A model generated the notes under the pieces. It had not been told where the DNA came from, did no database searches, and was given only the letters and a program-made list of their open reading frames with translations. The position numbers were made by a program, and so were the translations under genes. A DNA stretch of 7,638 bases. It comes from JBLHGN01 sp047616325 (lineage in GTDB: Bacteria; Pseudomonadota; Gammaproteobacteria; Pseudomonadales; Cellvibrionaceae). The stretch is from positions 1 through 7,638 of the forward strand of contig JBLHGN010000177.1 in the NCBI GenBank assembly GCA_047616325.1, in the 5' to 3' direction. This document shows, one piece after another, positions 1 to 6,925 of the stretch (its first letter is position 1; every line of letters begins with the position of its first letter).

Positions 1-42
1 TTAGGGCCTCAAGTTAAAGCGGTAGTTTTGTAGGTAAATTAT

Positions 43-1542
43 TTAGAGTGACGACACTGTAATGGTGTTTACCGCGTCTGTTATAGCGGAGCTAAACTGT
101 GCAAATTGATGTTGTGTTGCCGCAGCGTTTGACGCCAGTTGATCTTGCTTGTCTTTTTCATTCCAGGCAATTATGGTGTGGAAGTTACGGATGTTTTGTA
201 CGTAGTCCACTGCTTCCCAGCCACGTGCGTAACCGTGTTTAGTGTTTTTGTAGTATTTACTTTTCGATAGGAGCAGTAGATGTTGTTTTACGTCGCTCCA
301 TTTGTCGGGGTTAAAACCAAACTTTTGGGTAAGAACGCGTGCGTCTTCCATGTGGCCCATGCCAATATTGTAGGCGGCGAGGGTCAGCCACGTGCGGTCG
401 GGTTCGGCAATTCGCTGGGGTATACGGGAGTGAATAGATTTAAAATATTTTGTGCCGCCTTCAATGCTTTGCTCGGCATCGACTCGGTTTTTGATGCCCA
501 TTTCCTTTGCTGTATTGCGCGTTAACATCATAAAGCCGCGCACGCCTGTGTGCGATTTGGCTGAGGGATTCCAGTGGGACTCTTGATAGCTTAAGGCAGC
601 AAGTAGTTGCCAGTCGAGGCTGTAGTTGTCGGCCGATGCTTTTAGCATTTCCTCCCACTGTGGCAACCTAGAATCGATACGGTGAGCGAACAAGATTGCT
701 CCGCTGTAGTCAAGTTCCCCTAAATGTCCGTAGTAAGTATCCAGGGCGTCGGTAATCAGCCCCTCTTGCTCTACGGTTTCAAAGAAGTGGCTTGCTTTGT
801 CGTAGAGAGAGGTGTCGTTGTTGTTTGGAAAGGCCCATGCCAGTTGCTGTGCGCCGCTTATGTCAAAGGCCGCACGAGCGTTGGGGTAAACAGATTTGCC
901 CAGCGCGTATGATTTGGAGTCGACGACAGCAAAGTCGACGTCGCCATTGTGCACCATCTCAAGTAAATCGAGCATCTCAAGGTCATTGCGCTCTTGCCAC
1001 GCCAAGCCGGGATATTCTCGTTGCAGTCTGCGTAAGCCCTCGGTTTGTGCGCTGTTGCTGATGGCAATAATTTTTTTGCCTACAAGATCGGCTGCGGAGC
1101 GAGGCTTTGATTGCCCCTGCTGATAAATTAATTTTTGGGTGATGTCGAGGTAGGGCGTAGAAAATTTAATACGCTGCTTGCGCTTTTCGGTGATGGGCAG
1201 GCCTGCTGCGGCAAATTGCACCTGATTATTGTCGACCGCATTTATCATCTTGCCTAGATCGTCTTCGCCGTGAATAACCAGCTCAACACCGAGATATTGC
1301 GCAAAGCGGCTGGCGAGCGTGTATTCAAACCCAGTGTAGCCATTTGGGCCTTCATAGTAGGTGGTGGGCCCGTTTCTGGAGATAACATGCAACTGGCCTT
1401 TGGCGATCACGCTTTCTAAAACCGTCGGTTCTCGGCTGCCGACAAGAGAACCCGTAGCGACGACTAATAGGCCCATCATGGCCATCAACTTGCTCGTGCG
1501 GACTACCATCCTGGCGGTATATATTGCGGATTTTTTCAGCAT
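43..1542 (-). CDS. mltF: Membrane-bound lytic murein transglycosylase F
   Basis: This is a periplasmic enzyme that cleaves the MurNAc-GlcNAc bond of peptidoglycan non-hydrolytically, giving 1,6-anhydro-muropeptides. At 499 residues it is close to the E. coli protein (about 518). An N-terminal hydrophobic segment (about residues 19-34) serves as signal or anchor. No lipobox cysteine follows it, which fits MltF rather than the lipoprotein transglycosylases. Residues about 43-270 form a solute-binding-protein-3-like domain, which is regulatory in MltF. Residues about 305-455 form the SLT domain, with the catalytic Glu321 in YQESHW, then GVRGFMMLT (333-341), AAYNIG (389-394) and HGYARG (436-441). 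The ATG at 1542 has AAAGGT about 12 bases upstream. Met12 is an alternative start that would still keep the hydrophobic segment. It is divergent from purL, as in E. coli. The family assignment is firm; the exact start is less so. Confidence 0.95.
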   Translation of the reverse strand: MLKKSAIYTARMVVRTSKLMAMMGLLVVATGSLVGSREPTVLESVIAKGQLHVISRNGPTTYYEGPNGYTGFEYTLASRFAQYLGVELVIHGEDDLGKMINAVDNNQVQFAAAGLPITEKRKQRIKFSTPYLDITQKLIYQQGQSKPRSAADLVGKKIIAISNSAQTEGLRRLQREYPGLAWQERNDLEMLDLLEMVHNGDVDFAVVDSKSYALGKSVYPNARAAFDISGAQQLAWAFPNNNDTSLYDKASHFFETVEQEGLITDALDTYYGHLGELDYSGAILFAHRIDSRLPQWEEMLKASADNYSLDWQLLAALSYQESHWNPSAKSHTGVRGFMMLTRNTAKEMGIKNRVDAEQSIEGGTKYFKSIHSRIPQRIAEPDRTWLTLAAYNIGMGHMEDARVLTQKFGFNPDKWSDVKQHLLLLSKSKYYKNTKHGYARGWEAVDYVQNIRNFHTIIAWNEKDKQDQLASNAAATQHQFAQFSSAITDAVNTITVSSL

Positions 1543-1592
1543 AGTTGCATTTTTACCTTTGCTTGCTCTGGTGTAAATGTTTTAGCACCCTT

Positions 1593-1616
1593 ACTAAGTT
1601 AGTTTAGGTGTCACCT
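1593..1616. repeat. Two adjacent 11-bp odd palindromes
   Basis: ACTAA-G-TTAGT (1593-1603) and AGGTG-T-CACCT (1606-1616) are both perfect 5-bp-arm palindromes with a single central base, with centres 13 bp apart. They lie 51-74 bases upstream of the mltF start, where an operator or a leader structure would be plausible. A third palindrome of the same shape, GTTAA-G-TTAAC, lies at 1835-1845 and shares the core TAAGTTA with the first. No known regulator site was recognised. Any single one could be chance, so functional confidence is low although the sequences themselves are plain. Confidence 0.35.
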
Positions 1617-1624
1617 TGTCTCTC

Positions 1625-1667
1625 GGCCAGTGAGTGTTTCACTGGAAGTGGCCAAAAAAGTTTCACT
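1625..1667. repeat. GGCCA...GTTTCACT repeat pair with hairpin
   Basis: Two tandem copies of the pattern GGCCA-N6-GTTTCACT are present, the first at 1625-1643 and the second one base shorter at 1650-1667. The first copy contains a perfect 7-bp inverted repeat, CCAGTGA (1627-1633) and TCACTGG (1639-1645), around a 5-base loop. GGCCA (1625-1629) can alternatively pair with TGGCC (1649-1653). There is no T-tract after it, so it does not look like an intrinsic terminator. The arrangement could be a protein-binding site or a decayed insertion-sequence end; the sequence does not decide between them. Confidence 0.4.
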
Positions 1668-1736
1668 AAAGTCGAAAAATGAGACGGGGTCCACGTTTTT
1701 GGGGGCTTCCAGGTGAATTGTTGGCCTGAGTAATTC

Positions 1737-1786
1737 CTAGAACAAATTTTCATAGGTTGGTGCCTCTTGTAGAAAAATCGTTCTAG
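1737..1786. other. Imperfect AT-rich stem-loop, possible mltF leader hairpin
   Basis: CTAGAAC (1737-1743) pairs perfectly with GTTCTAG (1780-1786). After a small internal loop, ATTTT (1746-1750) pairs with AAAAT (1774-1778), leaving a loop of about 20 bases. On the plus strand six Ts follow at 1790-1795, but the AT-rich stem would make a poor terminator and no upstream plus-strand gene needs one. If mltF is transcribed from the candidate promoter near 1805-1832, this hairpin would sit at the very start of the mltF mRNA leader. Confidence 0.25.
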
Positions 1787-1804
1787 ATGTTTTTTGTGCT
1801 ACGC

Positions 1805-1832
1805 ATTGTAACAAAAGACTTTGATTTGTGAG
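1805..1832 (-). promoter_or_regulatory. Candidate mltF promoter with extended -10
   Basis: Read on the minus strand, TACAAT (1810 down to 1805) is preceded by TGT, giving an extended -10 of the TGnTATAAT type. A weak -35, CTCACA (1832 to 1827, 4 of 6 matches), lies 16 bases upstream. Transcription would begin near 1798 and give a long mltF leader of roughly 255 bases. A promoter nearer the gene was looked for and none stood out, but this is a pattern match only. Confidence 0.3.
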
Positions 1833-1956
1833 TCGTTAAGTTAACCTATGCCAACGTTATGTTACCTGATGCATTAATCGTGCCCGACCGGTTGATTTTT
1901 TTCTGGACAAAGTAAAATAAACTTTAAATGCGGAATAACAAAAATCACATCGTGTT

Positions 1957-1992
1957 TTTTCTATGGCCACAAATTCAAGTACAATGCGCCCC
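1957..1992 (+). promoter_or_regulatory. Candidate purL promoter with GC-rich discriminator
   Basis: TACAAT at 1980-1985 (5 of 6 to the sigma-70 -10) sits about 47 bases upstream of the purL ATG, with a poor -35 (TTTTCT, 1957-1962) at 17-bp spacing. The discriminator is GCGCCCC, which resembles the GC-rich discriminators of rRNA P1 promoters that are inhibited by ppGpp/DksA. Transcription would begin near 1992, giving a leader of about 35 bases with GAGG (2011-2014) as ribosome binding site 12 bases before the start codon. A second possible -10, TAAAAT (1913-1918), with TTGATT (1892-1897) has a short 15-bp spacer. No clear PurR box was seen. Confidence 0.45.
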
Positions 1993-2026
1993 TCACTAAG
2001 ATTTCAACTCGAGGCAAGCCGATAAC

Positions 2027-5000
2027 ATGCTGATTTTGCGTGGCACACCAGCTCTTTCTGAATTTCGCATTAATAAATTATTACAAGAATTAAATGAATC
2101 TGGGCTGAATTTGCCTGGAATCTATTCGCAATATGTACATTTTGTCGACACTCATCGTGAACTTGGTGGCGACGATCATGCGGTGCTAAAGCAGTTGCTC
2201 TCTTATGGTCCAACGTTTGACTCAGCCGCTGTTGATGAGCGCCGGCTCGTCGATACCACGCAATTAGTCGTTACGCCGCGCCCCGGAACAATATCTCCCT
2301 GGTCATCCAAAGCCACCGACATTGCGCACAATGCGGGTCTGGCCGCTGTAAAAAGAATCGAGCGAGGCATTCTCTACTTCATTCCCTCTCAGGTAGATGT
2401 CCGCAAGGTCGCGCCACGGTTATATGACCGGATGATAGAAACGGTTTTCAGCGACATAGACGACGCGTCGGCGCTGTTCCGCCAAGAGACACCCAGACCG
2501 ATGACTTCTGTGGCCGTGTTGGCGCAAGGGCGGACGGCTTTAGTGGAGGCCAATCGTAGCCTCGGTTTGGCCTTGGCGGAGGATGAAATCGACTACCTAG
2601 TTGAATCGTTTGTTGAGTTAGGGCGCGACCCCACCGATGTAGAACTTATGATGTTCGCACAGGCAAACTCAGAGCACTGTCGCCACAAAATTTTCAATGC
2701 CAGCTGGACCATAGACGGTGAAGAGAAACCCCACTCGCTGTTTAAAATGATTAAAAATACCTATGAAAAGGGCGGTGAAAATGTGCTCTCGGCCTATGCC
2801 GACAATGCTTCTGTCATCACGGGATCTTCGGCGGGGCGCTTTTACCCCGACCCCGATACGCAGGCCTACGGGTATACGCAAGAACCCATTCACATATTAA
2901 TGAAGGTGGAAACCCACAATCACCCCACCGCCATTGCCCCCTTCCCTGGTTCAGGCACAGGAGCGGGCGGTGAAATACGCGATGAGGGTGCCGTTGGTAA
3001 AGGGTCCAAGCCTAAGGTTGGCATGGTTGGCTTTAGTGTGTCTAACCTCAATATTCCCCAGTACTTGCAGCCGTGGGAACGGGATTATGGCAAACCCAAT
3101 CGCATCGTGTCCGCTAGGGACATCATGTTAGAAGGCCCCATAGGTGGGGCGGCCTTTAACAACGAATTCGGCCGTCCCAATATCTGTGGCTACTTTAGAA
3201 CCTTTGAAGACGACTTCGCCGGCGAACGGCGTGGTTATCACAAGCCCATAATGCTTGCCGGTGGTTATGGCAATATTAAAGAAGAGCATATCGATCAGAG
3301 CGCGTTCCGCCCCGGTTGCAAATTGGTAGTGCTCGGTGGGCCCTCCATGTTGATTGGTTTGGGTGGCGGTGCAGCTAGCTCGCTTACTTCCGGCAGCTCC
3401 AGCGAAGACCTCGACTTTGCCTCGGTACAGCGCCAAAACCCCGAAATGGAGCGTCGCTGTCAAGAGGTGATCGACCAGTGTTGGCAGCTTGGCGGTAATA
3501 ATCCCATCGCCTTTATTCACGATGTGGGTGCAGGCGGCCTTTCCAATGCCTTCCCTGAGCTAGCTAAAGATGGCGGCTGCGGTGCGCACTTTGAATTGCG
3601 CAATGTGCCCAACGACGAACCCGGAATGGCGCCGCATGAAATCTGGTGTAATGAATCACAGGAGCGTTATGTGATGGCCATAACTCCCGCAGCGCTGCAG
3701 CGCTTTGAGGAAATTTGCCTGCGAGAACGCTGCCCCTATGCCGTTGTGGGTGAGGCGCTCAGCGAGAAAAAATTAATACTTAACGACACTCACTTCGATG
3801 CCAAACCTGTGGATTTACCTATGGAGGTGCTGTTTGGTAAAGCCCCCAAAATGCATCGTAGCGTCGCAACGCTCGCAGTAACGAGCCAGGCCTTTGATTA
3901 TTCCTCTATAGCATTGAAGGAAGCTGCCGAGCGGGTGATTCAGCACCCAGCCGTTGCCAGCAAAATGTTTTTGATCACCATTGGCGACCGCACGGTAACC
4001 GGGCAAGTAGCGCGCGACCAGCTGGTTGGCCCTTGGCAGGTACCGGTGGCCGATTGTGCTGTGACTACCGCCGCTTACGATACCTTCGCCGGCGAAGCCA
4101 TGAGCATTGGCGAGCGCACGCCGCTGGCCCTGCTAAATGCGCCCGCTTCGGGGCGCATGGCGGTGGGTGAAGCCATCACCAATATTGCCGCTGCGCGCAT
4201 AGATAAGCTGCAGAATATTAAACTGTCGGCCAATTGGATGTGCGCGGCGGGCCACCCCGGTGAAGACGAAAAACTTTACAGCACCGTAGAAGCCATTGGT
4301 ATGGACTTGTGTCCGGCCCTGGGTATCACCATTCCGGTGGGTAAAGATTCCATGTCTATGCGCACCAGCTGGCAGGAAAATGGCGAAGATAAAGCCGTTA
4401 CATCGCCCTTATCCGTAGTTATATCGGCCTTTGCACCGGTATTAGATGCCCGCAAGACCTTGACACCGCAGCTGCGTGCCGATCAGGAAAATGCGCTTAT
4501 TTTGATTGACTTGGCGGCGGGTAAACAGCGTCTTGGTGCTTCCATTTTTGCCCAAACCTACAATGCCATGGGCGAACAAACTCCCGACCTCGACGACGCG
4601 GCAAGCTTAAAGGTGTTTTTTGATGCGATTCAAAGCTGCAACGAACAGGGCCTATTGTTGGCCTATCACGACAAAGGCGACGGCGGACTATTTGCCACCT
4701 TAACGGAAATGGCATTCGCCGGTCACTGCGGAATAATGGTAGATATAAGCGCGCTTGGCGACGACGCCCATGCAAACTTGCTCAACGAAGAACTGGGTGC
4801 AGTAATTCAAGTATCCGCGGCTAATCGACAGCAAGTATTGGCTGTACTAGAAGCACAGGGCTTGGGCACTTGTAGTCATGTTCTCGGTTCGGCGCTCAAT
4901 GAAGATGTGGTGAGTATTCGCTTGGGCGAGCAATTGGTGTATCAAGAAACCCGCACAGCGCTGCAGCAATTGTGGAGTCTCACCAGTTTCCACATGCAGA

Positions 5001-5905
5001 GCCAGCGCGACAACCCCATGTGTGCCCAGCAAGAATTCGACGCGCTCGGCGCTCAGGACCCTGGCCTGAGTGTAAAGCTGAGTTTTGATGCCAGCGATAA
5101 TATCTCCGCGCCCTATATCAATACAGGTAGCAGGCCAAAGGTCGCTATTTTGCGCGAGCAGGGCGTTAATAGCCAGGTTGAAATGGCAGCGGCATTTGAC
5201 CGGGCCGGCTTTACCGCGATCGATGTGCATATGAGCGATGTGCTGCAAGGACGGCGCTCCTTCGATGAGTTTAAAGGGCTAGTGGCCTGTGGTGGTTTTT
5301 CCTACGGCGACGTATTGGGTGCCGGTGAAGGTTGGGCCAAAACGGTATTGTTTAATGCCAAGGCGCGGGACGACTTTCAATCCTTTTTCCATCGTCAAGA
5401 CACCTTTAGCTTGGGTGTGTGCAATGGCTGTCAAATGATGTCGAATTTGAAATCCCTTATTCCTGGTGCTGAGCAATGGCCGCGTTTTGTCAAAAACCAG
5501 TCCGAGCAGTACGAAGCCCGATTTAGTTTGGTAAAAATAGAGTCCTCGCCTTCTGTGCTGTTTAATGGAATGACGGGCTCACACTTGCCAATTGCTGTGG
5601 CACACGGCGAGGGTTACGCCGAATTCGCCAACGAGAGTGCACTGGCAGCGGTAGAAAGAAGTGGCACCATCGCCATGCGGTTTATTAACAATAAACTGGC
5701 TACGGCCGCCGAGTATCCCGCCAACCCCAATGGCTCACCGCAGGGCATTACCAGTTTAACCACCTTGGACGGCCGCACCACCATTATGATGCCGCACCCG
5801 GAACGCGTATATAGAACGGTATCCAACTCGTGGTCGCCTGCTGGCATGGGTGAGGATAGTGGATGGATGCGCTTGTTCCGCAATGCGCGTGTGTTTGTCG
5901 ATTAA
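2027..5905 (+). CDS. purL: Phosphoribosylformylglycinamidine synthase (FGAM synthase)
   Basis: This cytosolic enzyme converts FGAR, glutamine and ATP to FGAM, glutamate, ADP and phosphate in de novo purine synthesis. It is the large single-chain type: 1292 residues against about 1295 in E. coli, so full length. Domains in order are a PurS-like N-terminal region (about 1-140), a linker, two tandem AIRS-type halves (about 225-600 and 640-965) and a class-I glutamine amidotransferase (about 1035-1290). Visible motifs are NSEHCRH (214-220), ETHNHPTA (295-302) followed by a glycine-rich stretch to GGEIRDEGA, HDVGAGGLSNA (498-508), GKDSMSM (772-778) and HDKGDGGL (881-888). In the glutaminase, Cys1132 in GVCNGCQ is the nucleophile and His1257 and Glu1259 in PHPER complete the triad. 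All catalytic residues are present. Start ATG has GAGG 12 bases upstream. The glycosyltransferase gene follows after 30 bases. Confidence 0.99.
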   Translation: MLILRGTPALSEFRINKLLQELNESGLNLPGIYSQYVHFVDTHRELGGDDHAVLKQLLSYGPTFDSAAVDERRLVDTTQLVVTPRPGTISPWSSKATDIAHNAGLAAVKRIERGILYFIPSQVDVRKVAPRLYDRMIETVFSDIDDASALFRQETPRPMTSVAVLAQGRTALVEANRSLGLALAEDEIDYLVESFVELGRDPTDVELMMFAQANSEHCRHKIFNASWTIDGEEKPHSLFKMIKNTYEKGGENVLSAYADNASVITGSSAGRFYPDPDTQAYGYTQEPIHILMKVETHNHPTAIAPFPGSGTGAGGEIRDEGAVGKGSKPKVGMVGFSVSNLNIPQYLQPWERDYGKPNRIVSARDIMLEGPIGGAAFNNEFGRPNICGYFRTFEDDFAGERRGYHKPIMLAGGYGNIKEEHIDQSAFRPGCKLVVLGGPSMLIGLGGGAASSLTSGSSSEDLDFASVQRQNPEMERRCQEVIDQCWQLGGNNPIAFIHDVGAGGLSNAFPELAKDGGCGAHFELRNVPNDEPGMAPHEIWCNESQERYVMAITPAALQRFEEICLRERCPYAVVGEALSEKKLILNDTHFDAKPVDLPMEVLFGKAPKMHRSVATLAVTSQAFDYSSIALKEAAERVIQHPAVASKMFLITIGDRTVTGQVARDQLVGPWQVPVADCAVTTAAYDTFAGEAMSIGERTPLALLNAPASGRMAVGEAITNIAAARIDKLQNIKLSANWMCAAGHPGEDEKLYSTVEAIGMDLCPALGITIPVGKDSMSMRTSWQENGEDKAVTSPLSVVISAFAPVLDARKTLTPQLRADQENALILIDLAAGKQRLGASIFAQTYNAMGEQTPDLDDAASLKVFFDAIQSCNEQGLLLAYHDKGDGGLFATLTEMAFAGHCGIMVDISALGDDAHANLLNEELGAVIQVSAANRQQVLAVLEAQGLGTCSHVLGSALNEDVVSIRLGEQLVYQETRTALQQLWSLTSFHMQSQRDNPMCAQQEFDALGAQDPGLSVKLSFDASDNISAPYINTGSRPKVAILREQGVNSQVEMAAAFDRAGFTAIDVHMSDVLQGRRSFDEFKGLVACGGFSYGDVLGAGEGWAKTVLFNAKARDDFQSFFHRQDTFSLGVCNGCQMMSNLKSLIPGAEQWPRFVKNQSEQYEARFSLVKIESSPSVLFNGMTGSHLPIAVAHGEGYAEFANESALAAVERSGTIAMRFINNKLATAAEYPANPNGSPQGITSLTTLDGRTTIMMPHPERVYRTVSNSWSPAGMGEDSGWMRLFRNARVFVD

Positions 5906-5935
5906 TGTTAACCGTGCGCTAGAAAAGAGATTCAC

Positions 5936-6808
5936 GTGTCGCCGCTAATATCGATACTCACCCCCGCCTATGCTGCTGAACGGTTTATCTGTGAGGCGGT
6001 GCGTTCGGTATTGGCGCAGAGTTATCCTCACTGGGAAATGATTGTCATTGCCGATGACGAGCGAGACTACCAAGGCCTTCTCGCACAATCCGGCATAACC
6101 GATTCGCGTCTAAAATTTGCTTATTCTCGGGGCGTGGGTTCGGGCCCGAATGCCGCACGCAATATAGGCTTAAATATAGCGCGAGGCGAATGGATAGCTC
6201 CGCTCGATGCCGACGATAGTTATTACTCCTCTCGCCTTGAACGCCTACTTGAAGCTGCCCAGGACACTGGTCTAGCTCTAGACAACGTCAATATTGTCGG
6301 CGAAGGTTTTAGTGACGTGGGCGGCTCTGTGCCGAATTGCGATCCTGTGTTCAGCGATGCCGTGTTCAGTAATGATGTAGTTGGCCCTTTTGGCTTTGAG
6401 CAGTGTTGTGCAAGTTTGGTGCCCCTGCTTTTTTTGTTTCACAAGCGACATATTGCCCACCCCTGGGATGAAGACGTCGTGCGCGGGGCCGATACCCTCT
6501 TCAATTTTCGCGCCCTCGAAAGTGCAAATTTAGCCGGATATGTGAATATTCCCTTGCACAGCTACCGTGTACATAATAAAAGTATGTGTCACGCACAGGG
6601 CTCTGAAGATTTATTTAACCAGGCCTACGACTATACTTTAACCAGATTAAAAAACGACGGGCTCGGTTTTAAAACGGAAAAGTTTCGACAGCTAATGATA
6701 GGCATGCTTGAAGAAAAACAAACAATAAACCTGGCATTCGACCGAGCAGTACAAAACGGTTATGTCGGCAACTATCAAAGTTATGTGAAATCGCAACAAT
6801 TGCGCTAA
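5936..6808 (+). CDS. Family 2-type glycosyltransferase (GT-A fold)
   Basis: This is a predicted transferase of a sugar from a nucleotide-sugar donor; the donor, acceptor and product are not readable. The 290 residues open with the typical GT2 start ISILTPAYAAERFI (5-18) and AVRSVLAQSYPHWE (21-34). NAARNIGL (72-79) and the metal/nucleotide motif LDADD (90-94) follow, and GADTLFNFRAL (184-194) and SYRVHNKSMCH (209-219) lie in the C-terminal part. No signal peptide or transmembrane segment is evident, so it is probably cytosolic or membrane-peripheral. The GTG start is chosen because AAGAGA lies 5 bases before it and the conserved N-terminal strand begins at residue 4; an ATG overlapping the purL stop is out of frame and closes after five codons. 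It lies 30 bases after purL with no terminator between, so cotranscription is likely though the functions look unrelated. Confidence 0.88.
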   Translation: MSPLISILTPAYAAERFICEAVRSVLAQSYPHWEMIVIADDERDYQGLLAQSGITDSRLKFAYSRGVGSGPNAARNIGLNIARGEWIAPLDADDSYYSSRLERLLEAAQDTGLALDNVNIVGEGFSDVGGSVPNCDPVFSDAVFSNDVVGPFGFEQCCASLVPLLFLFHKRHIAHPWDEDVVRGADTLFNFRALESANLAGYVNIPLHSYRVHNKSMCHAQGSEDLFNQAYDYTLTRLKNDGLGFKTEKFRQLMIGMLEEKQTINLAFDRAVQNGYVGNYQSYVKSQQLR

Positions 6809-6821
6809 ATGGCCAGCTGAC

Positions 6822-6881
6822 TAAAACCGGTTATCTCTTAGTAAAACCAGTTGTCTCTGAGTTAAACCAGTAATTAGGGGC
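6822..6881. repeat. Three 20-bp tandem repeat units
   Basis: Three units with an exact 20-bp period begin at 6822, 6842 and 6862. Units 1 and 2 match at 17 of 20 positions, with consensus TAAAACCRGTTRTCTCTKAG. Unit 3 keeps 9 of the first 10 bases (TTAAACCAGT) and then diverges. The array is bracketed by GGCCAG at 6811-6816 and again at 6879-6884. It fills most of the 117-bp gap between the glycosyltransferase stop and the MBL-fold gene. Period-20 iterated sites suggest a DNA-binding protein that contacts every two helical turns, either a regulator of the downstream gene or a transposase at a decayed insertion-sequence end. The repeat itself is certain; its role is not. Confidence 0.75.
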
Positions 6882-6925
6882 CAGTAGCATTAAGCGTTGA
6901 TTTCACCTGGCGCGAGTAAAAAATA

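Larger units (their letters stand above)
1543..2026. other. Divergent mltF-purL intergenic region
   Basis: These 484 bases separate two divergent genes and hold no convincing coding sequence. The mltF-proximal half (about 1590-1670) has short palindromes and a degenerate repeat pair. The middle (1737-1832) has an imperfect hairpin and a candidate minus-strand promoter. The purL-proximal part is AT-rich and ends in a candidate promoter and a short leader. A 16-codon ATG frame at 1679-1729 has no visible ribosome binding site or recognisable product and was not called. The gap is long for two housekeeping genes, which leaves room for regulation or for the remnant of an insertion. Confidence 0.7.

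Noticed and set aside
1..42. Possible start of tadA downstream of mltF, as in E. coli
   Set aside because: No minus-strand ATG or coding similarity is present in these 42 bases.
280..525. Plus-strand open frame opposite mltF
   Set aside because: It overlaps the catalytic SLT domain coding region of mltF, and its product resembles nothing.
1679..1729. 16-codon ATG frame in the intergenic region
   Set aside because: It is very short, has no purine-rich ribosome binding site and no recognisable peptide; such frames are expected by chance.
1790..1795. T-tract after the 1737-1786 hairpin as an intrinsic terminator
   Set aside because: The stem is AT-rich and interrupted, three bases separate it from the Ts, and no plus-strand gene ends upstream.
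1851..1866. AACGTT-containing segment as a PurR operator
   Set aside because: Only the central palindrome is similar to the E. coli PurR box; the flanking positions do not match well enough to call.
3128..3520. 130-codon open frame antisense to purL
   Set aside because: It lies wholly inside the strongly conserved PurL coding sequence and its translation shows no recognisable domain; it is a shadow of purL codon usage.
3215..4096. 12-bp palindrome TTCGCCGGCGAA occurring twice (3215-3226 and 4085-4096)
   Set aside because: Both copies encode the same Phe-Ala-Gly-Glu tetrapeptide within conserved PurL sequence, so the repetition follows from the protein and preferred codons.
4847..5248. 133-codon open frame antisense to purL
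   Set aside because: It is fully contained in purL across the junction before the glutaminase domain and has no family features or ribosome binding site of note.
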